From Lachnospiraceae bacterium (GTDB taxonomy: Bacteria > Bacillota > Clostridia > Lachnospirales > Lachnospiraceae): 38,622 bases of DNA. A program made the position numbers and the translations under genes. The stretch lies in NCBI GenBank assembly GCA_022788085.1, contig JALEWA010000137.1, positions 1 through 38,622 of the forward strand. Reading direction: 5' to 3'. The notes beneath the pieces were generated by a model. The model saw only the letters and a program-made list of their open reading frames with translations, searched no databases and was not told where the DNA came from. Within the stretch, counting starts at the first letter, position 1, and every line of letters starts with the position of its first letter. Of this stretch, positions 34,922-38,622 are shown piece after piece.

Positions 34922-35168
34922 TCTCCTTTGTCAGACTCTCATATACCTCATCCGAAACAGCCATCTTGAAAGATCTGTCTAATCCCTTTGATTTTCTGGC
35001 AGCCTTAAGGCACTCTGCATTCCTGCATATATATGCGCCTCTTCCGTTTTTCTTGCCCGTTGAATCCAGCACAAAGCCTTCCTCTTCTGTCTTAAGGATT
35101 CGAATCATTTCTTTCTTGCTCTTCATTTCACCGCAGCCTACGCATTGTCTTAATGGAACTTTTTTCAC
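34899..35168 (-). CDS. ylxR: YlxR/RnpM RNA-binding protein
   Basis: The 89-residue product carries the YlxR signature RQCVGCGEMKSKKEMIRI at residues 7-24 and GRGAYICRNAECLKAARKSKGLDRSF. Bacillus and Clostridium homologues bind RNase P RNA (RnpM) and have also been described as a nucleoid-associated regulator. The Cys pair resembles a lost zinc site. The gene lies between nusA and ylxQ, with a 27-base gap from nusA. Confidence 0.94.
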   Translation of the reverse strand: MKKVPLRQCVGCGEMKSKKEMIRILKTEEEGFVLDSTGKKNGRGAYICRNAECLKAARKSKGLDRSFKMAVSDEVYESLTKEIEALESE

Positions 35169-35195
35169 TCTATCGCCTCAATTCCTATTAATGAA

Positions 35196-36380
35196 TTATT
35201 CCTGTACAGAATCCTCAGCAGCTTCCTGCTCTTCGGCCGCTTCTGCTTCCTCATACTCACCTGCTTCATAATCTTCTTCATAGTATGCATCATCATCTTC
35301 ATCATACATATAATCTTCATAACGGAAGCCTTCTGCATCCTTAGCCTGAGTCTCTGACTTAATATCAATCTTATAGCCTGTAAGTCTTGCAGCAAGTCTT
35401 GCATTCTGACCTTCCTTGCCAATAGCAAGTGATAACTGGTAATCAGGAACAACTACCTTGGCTGTCTTCTCGTCAGGATCTGCAAATACTGCCACAATCT
35501 TAGCCGGTGAAAGTGCATTCTGGATAAAATTACCAGGGTTCTCATCCCAATTGACAATATCAATCTTCTCACCACGAAGCTCATCTACAATGGCATTTAC
35601 TCTGGCGCCATTCATACCAACACATGCACCAACTGCATCAACATTCGGATTATTGGTTCTAACTGCGATCTTCGTTCTGCTTCCTGCTTCACGGGCAATA
35701 CTCATAATCTCAACAGTTCCGTCCTTGATTTCTGTTACTTCTGCCTCAAACAGTCTCTTAACTAACTCAGGATGTGTTCTGCTGACAAGAATTCTTGGTC
35801 CCTTTGGTGTATTCTTGACTTCAAGAATATATACCTTAATTCTTTCTGTTGGGCGGAACACCTCGCCCTTAACCTGCTCTGCTTCATTTAAAAGTGCATC
35901 TGCCTTACCAAGGTTAATGCTGATGTTACGTCCTGAATAACGCTGAACAATACCGGTTACAACATCCTTTTCTTTCTCAAAGAACTGATTATAAACAACG
36001 CTTCTTTCTTCTTCACGAATCTTCTGCAAGATTACATTCTTTGCATTCTGTGTGGCAATACGACCAAATTCCTTAGATTTGATTTCTACATTAATGGTCT
36101 CACCAATGGTAGCATTCTTTGAAATTTCCTTGGCATCATCGATGCAAATCTGTAACACTTCGTCTTCTACCTCTTCCGGTGTTGCTACTATTTCCTTCGT
36201 CGCATAAACAAGGAAATCACATGTATTCCTATCAATCTGTACTGTGATATTATCTGCTTTGCCAAAATGATTCTTGCAGGCAGTCAAAAGGGAATTCTCA
36301 ATTGCTTCAAACAAGGTTTCCTTGCTGATTTCCTTTTCCTTCTCCAGAATGTTAAGTGCTTCCAATAATTCTTTGTTCAT
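35196..36380 (-). CDS. nusA: Transcription termination/antitermination factor NusA
   Basis: NusA binds RNA polymerase and nascent RNA, modulating pausing, intrinsic termination and rRNA antitermination. The 394-residue product has the N-terminal polymerase-binding domain (about 1-125), S1 (about 130-200), and KH1 and KH2 (about 205-345, with ACVGMNGARVNAIVDELRGEKIDIV and IGKEGQNARLAARLTGYKIDI). The last 40 residues are very acidic (Asp/Glu/Tyr/Ala-rich); they replace the repeat domains of Gram-negative NusA. The gene follows rimP by 21 bases. Confidence 0.97.
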   Translation of the reverse strand: MNKELLEALNILEKEKEISKETLFEAIENSLLTACKNHFGKADNITVQIDRNTCDFLVYATKEIVATPEEVEDEVLQICIDDAKEISKNATIGETINVEIKSKEFGRIATQNAKNVILQKIREEERSVVYNQFFEKEKDVVTGIVQRYSGRNISINLGKADALLNEAEQVKGEVFRPTERIKVYILEVKNTPKGPRILVSRTHPELVKRLFEAEVTEIKDGTVEIMSIAREAGSRTKIAVRTNNPNVDAVGACVGMNGARVNAIVDELRGEKIDIVNWDENPGNFIQNALSPAKIVAVFADPDEKTAKVVVPDYQLSLAIGKEGQNARLAARLTGYKIDIKSETQAKDAEGFRYEDYMYDEDDDAYYEEDYEAGEYEEAEAAEEQEAAEDSVQE

Positions 36381-36401
36381 TTTTTCTTTACCCTCCTAAA
36401 G

Positions 36402-36866
36402 CTAAAAATCCAGCGTTAATCTGACAATCGCAATATCAGACTTTGCAAAGACAATTTCTTTTTCTTCTGTTTCTATGGTAATGGTATCCTTGTCATAACC
36501 TTTCAGGATACCTGTGAATTCCTTCTGCTTATCGATTGGCTTATAGGTTCTTACCTCTACCTCTTCTCCAAGGCTCTTCTCCAGATGTCTGTCCTTCTTC
36601 AGCGCCCTGCCAAGTCCGGGACTGCTTACTTCAAGAATGTAGGCATCCTGAATAAAGTCTGCCTCATCCAGTTTATCCGAAAATGCCCGGCTGACATTCT
36701 CACAATCAATAATATTTACCCCATCCGGCTTATCAATATAAGCTCTTAAATACCAGTCACTGCCTTCTTTGACATACTCTACGTCATAAATCTCACAGCC
36801 ATTCGCTTCCACAATTGGCTGCAAAATCTCTTCCGCACGTGCTTCATACGTGTCCTTCTTCGCCAT
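36402..36866 (-). CDS. rimP: Ribosome maturation factor RimP
   Basis: RimP helps assemble the 30S subunit, acting early on the 3' domain. The 154-residue product has the alpha-beta N-terminal domain (NGCEIYDVEYVKEGSDWYLRAYIDKPDGVNIIDCENVSR, given here in part) with the LEVSSPGLGRALKKDRH motif, followed by an SH3-like C-terminal domain. The ATG at 36866 follows GGTGAG; the 33 codons in frame upstream run through the leader hairpin and are rejected. It is the first gene of the nusA-infB operon. Confidence 0.96.
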   Translation of the reverse strand: MAKKDTYEARAEEILQPIVEANGCEIYDVEYVKEGSDWYLRAYIDKPDGVNIIDCENVSRAFSDKLDEADFIQDAYILEVSSPGLGRALKKDRHLEKSLGEEVEVRTYKPIDKQKEFTGILKGYDKDTITIETEEKEIVFAKSDIAIVRLTLDF

Positions 36867-36925
36867 CAGCTCACCTTTCCTTACACCAATTTCACTTTGC
36901 ACATACCAAGTCCCATACCAAGATA

Positions 36926-36953
36926 AAAGAGTGGACTCGCAAGCCCACTCTTT
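36926..36953 (-). terminator. Leader hairpin (possible attenuator) before rimP
   Basis: AAAGAGTGG (36926-36934) pairs with CCACTCTTT (36945-36953) across a 10-base loop; on the minus strand the stem is followed by a short TTTTATC. It lies between the promoter and rimP. A stem with a short U-run in this position could act as a partial terminator controlling the operon, which encodes NusA itself. Confidence 0.55.
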
Positions 36954-36981
36954 ATCATCAAGCATTCATAAAACTATAACT

Positions 36982-37010
36982 ATAGTAACATTCTCTATTT
37001 AAAATTGCAA
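36982..37010 (-). promoter_or_regulatory. Promoter of the rimP-nusA-infB operon
   Basis: On the minus strand TTGCAA (37005-37010) and TACTAT (36982-36987) are 17 bases apart, with TG one base before the -10. It lies about 120 bases before the rimP start and divergent from the T7SS-like gene. Confidence 0.8.
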
Positions 37011-37045
37011 TAGATTTTCAAAAAATTTGTTTTTTCACTTTTACT

Positions 37046-37060
37046 GACTTTCAAAGTCAA
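37046..37060. promoter_or_regulatory. Palindrome TGACTTTCAAAGTCA in the divergent intergenic region
   Basis: A perfect 7-bp inverted repeat around a single central base, in the 336-base region between the divergent rimP and T7SS-like genes. It lies upstream of the rimP -35 and about 50 bases before a TATAAT-like element (37098-37103) facing the plus-strand gene. The size and symmetry suit a dimeric regulator's operator; the regulator is unknown. Confidence 0.45.
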
Positions 37061-37097
37061 TTCCATGTACTTCTTTTTCTATTTATGTTATAGTATA

Positions 37098-37103
37098 TAT
37101 AAT
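37098..37103 (+). promoter_or_regulatory. Possible -10 element of the T7SS-like gene
   Basis: A perfect TATAAT lies 99 bases before the start codon of the plus-strand gene at 37203. No good -35 was found 16-18 bases upstream, so the promoter is only tentative; it may need an activator. Confidence 0.35.
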
Positions 37104-37202
37104 GCCATAAATAGTTAAACGAAAGTAGCAGCAAAAGAATTAATCAATCTGCACCTACGATAAAATGTAATCATAACAAACAAAAGAAATGAGGGATGTT
37201 CT

Positions 37203-38474
37203 ATGAGCCAGTTTAAAGTAAAAGCAGAAAAATTGAGAGAAATTGCAGAACTGGAAAAGGCATACACATCAGAACTCAATAATTACATAAGCAGCGTAAA
37301 CCAAGTGTATGGCAGTCTCACATTTCAAGTTTCAGCATCCTCCAATATCAGGAACAGATTAAAGAAAGTCTCAAATACCATCAGTCAGGAAAGCATAACA
37401 ATGAAAAAACTGCAGCAAGGTTTATCAACCATAGCGGATTGTTATGAAAAAACAGAGAATAAAATCTGTAATGCATCTAAGGACGGTGAAATATCCTTTA
37501 AGGAATATACAGAATCATTTGTAGATGAAATCACTGGCGGAGGCGCAAGCTGGTTCAGAAGTCATATTCCCGTTATCGGGCCAGCCGTCTGTGTGTTGGA
37601 CTTTTTGATTTCCAGTGAGAAAGAAGCGAATTTCAGTTCTGCTGATCCCACGTCCTTTAACAAGTCTCTCAGTGATGCAACAGAGGGTCTGGAAGATAAC
37701 ATAAAAGACAAATTCCATATACCCGAGAAAAAGGGAAAAAATAAACAGGGTTATTGGGAAAACGGTCAGTATCATGAAGTAAACCAAGATAGTGAGACAG
37801 AGAAGCAACAGTTTGAAGACAGAAAGCTCAACAAGGCTGCAACATTCATTCAGGCAGAGGCAAAAAAAGAAGCATCCCTTTGGTCAGCAGATGGCGAAAT
37901 AAAGGGCAAATACGGAGAACTATCCGGTGAAGTAAAACTGGCCAATGGAGAAATACATGCAAATGCTTATGCCGGTTTATACTCTACAGGACCGGATGGT
38001 GAGAAAAAATTCACTCCCGGTGTTGGCGGTGAAATTGGTGGTAGTGTTACTGCATTTTCCGCAGAAGGTAAGGCTCTTTTAGGAAACGATGACCTTGGCG
38101 TCTATACGAAGGGAGAAATAAATGCTTTAAAAGCAGAAGCAAAGCTCGGTGGAGACTTTGGTCTATTCAAAGATGGAAAATTCAATCCACAGGCAGGTAT
38201 AGGAGCAAGCGCAGAGGCAATTTTGATAGAGGGAACGGCTGCAGTCGGTGCCCAGGTATTGGGAACTGATGTCAGTGGTAATGTAGGTGTAAATGTGGGT
38301 GTCGGTGCCCATGCAGAGATTGGTCTTCAAGATGGCAAGATAAGCTTTGACGTAGGAGCCTCTCTCGGTATTGGTGTAAGTGTTGAATTAGAAATTGATT
38401 TTAGTGGAACCATGGATAAGGTAGGTACACTTGTCTCCAATTGTACCTCCTTGATTGGAAATCTGATTCAATAA
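37203..38474 (+). CDS. Putative type VII secretion effector-like protein with Gly-rich repeat domain
   Basis: I recognise no named family over the full 423 residues. There is no signal peptide. Residues 1-95 form long amphipathic helices like the N-terminal targeting domains of WXG100/LXG proteins secreted by the type VII (Esx) system. A short hydrophobic stretch (about 115-137, SHIPVIGPAVCVLDFLIS) follows, then a charged linker (about 140-225). The C-terminal 190 residues are rich in Gly, Ala and Val with alternating polar and apolar residues. They contain three spaced copies of a GL-x-DGK-type turn (residues 258, 320 and 374), suggesting a repetitive beta structure that may contact membrane. 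ATG 37203 has GAGG eight bases upstream. The next gene begins 24 bases later and is DUF4176-like, a family common in T7SS loci. Secretion is inferred. Confidence 0.82.
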   Translation: MSQFKVKAEKLREIAELEKAYTSELNNYISSVNQVYGSLTFQVSASSNIRNRLKKVSNTISQESITMKKLQQGLSTIADCYEKTENKICNASKDGEISFKEYTESFVDEITGGGASWFRSHIPVIGPAVCVLDFLISSEKEANFSSADPTSFNKSLSDATEGLEDNIKDKFHIPEKKGKNKQGYWENGQYHEVNQDSETEKQQFEDRKLNKAATFIQAEAKKEASLWSADGEIKGKYGELSGEVKLANGEIHANAYAGLYSTGPDGEKKFTPGVGGEIGGSVTAFSAEGKALLGNDDLGVYTKGEINALKAEAKLGGDFGLFKDGKFNPQAGIGASAEAILIEGTAAVGAQVLGTDVSGNVGVNVGVGAHAEIGLQDGKISFDVGASLGIGVSVELEIDFSGTMDKVGTLVSNCTSLIGNLIQ

Positions 38475-38498
38475 ATAAGGAAAAAGGAGAACGAAATA

Positions 38499-38622
38499 AT
38501 GCAGACAAGTTTATTACCAATTGGAACAATTGTTGAATTACAGAATACAGAAAGCAAGGTCATCATATCAGGATATTGCCCACAGAGTAATGCAAGGCCA
38601 GGATATGTATGGGATTATTCCG
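38499..38622 (+). CDS. DUF4176-like protein (partial, cut by window end)
   Basis: The 41 residues visible start MQTSLLPIGTIVELQNTE and continue with KVIISGYCPQ and a YVWDYS segment. The LPIGTIVEL start followed by a strand with I-I-x-G and a Tyr/Asp segment is the pattern of the DUF4176 family, small proteins encoded in Firmicutes type VII secretion loci and of unknown function. The ATG at 38499 has AAAGGAG nine bases upstream. It lies 24 bases after the effector-like gene and is surely co-transcribed. The rest lies beyond the window. Confidence 0.72.
   Translation, partial: MQTSLLPIGTIVELQNTESKVIISGYCPQSNARPGYVWDYS

Overview
The window is one chromosomal segment of a low-GC, endospore-forming Clostridia bacterium. 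It is most likely a member of the Lachnospiraceae. The left edge carries the 5' end of a 16S rRNA gene, the whole spoIIIA operon and spoIVB are present, and the housekeeping gene order is typical of Firmicutes. I cannot name a genus from sequence alone. Nearly all long genes lie on the minus strand. The exceptions are an orphan gene (1645-2187), an EAL-domain gene (4073-5377) and a type VII secretion-like locus running off the right edge (37203 onward).

Layout, left to right. 1-800: 5' end of a minus-strand 16S rRNA gene, its hairpin-rich leader and two candidate rRNA promoters. 805-1308: a CarD/CdnL-type RNA polymerase-binding regulator ending in a strong terminator. 1561-2230: an unrecognised plus-strand gene with its own promoter, a perfect inverted repeat near the predicted transcription start, and a bidirectional terminator. 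2231-3868: trxA and spoIVB. 4073-5377: a degenerate GGDEF-EAL protein placed between spoIVB and recN. 5432-14420: a long operon asp23/yqhY-nusB-xseA-xseB-ispA-dxs-tlyA-nadK-argR-recN (listed in transcription order), combining transcription antitermination, DNA repair, isoprenoid precursor synthesis, NADP synthesis and arginine control. 14522-18614: a transglutaminase-like lipoprotein, prfC and deoB. 18712-23911: spoIIIAA to spoIIIAH behind a sigma-E-like promoter. 24011-26577: pnp and rpsO, with a structured rpsO leader. 26766-27887: an SH3-NlpC/P60 wall hydrolase behind a consensus promoter and a WalR-box-like repeat. 28294-36866: the nusA-infB operon rimP-nusA-ylxR-ylxQ-infB-rbfA-nrnA-truB-ribF. 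37203-end: a gene with an alpha-helical LXG/WXG-like N-terminus and a glycine-rich C-terminal repeat domain, followed by the start of a DUF4176-like gene.

The genes form familiar functional blocks. SpoIIIAA-AH build the mother cell-forespore channel, and SpoIVB is the forespore signalling protease of the same engulfment stage. The rimP-nusA-infB block and the nusB block handle translation initiation, ribosome maturation and rRNA transcription. The parts least explained by known biology are the right-end T7SS-like locus, the orphan gene near 1645, the cluster of hairpins at 27910-28265 and the putative WalR site inside it.
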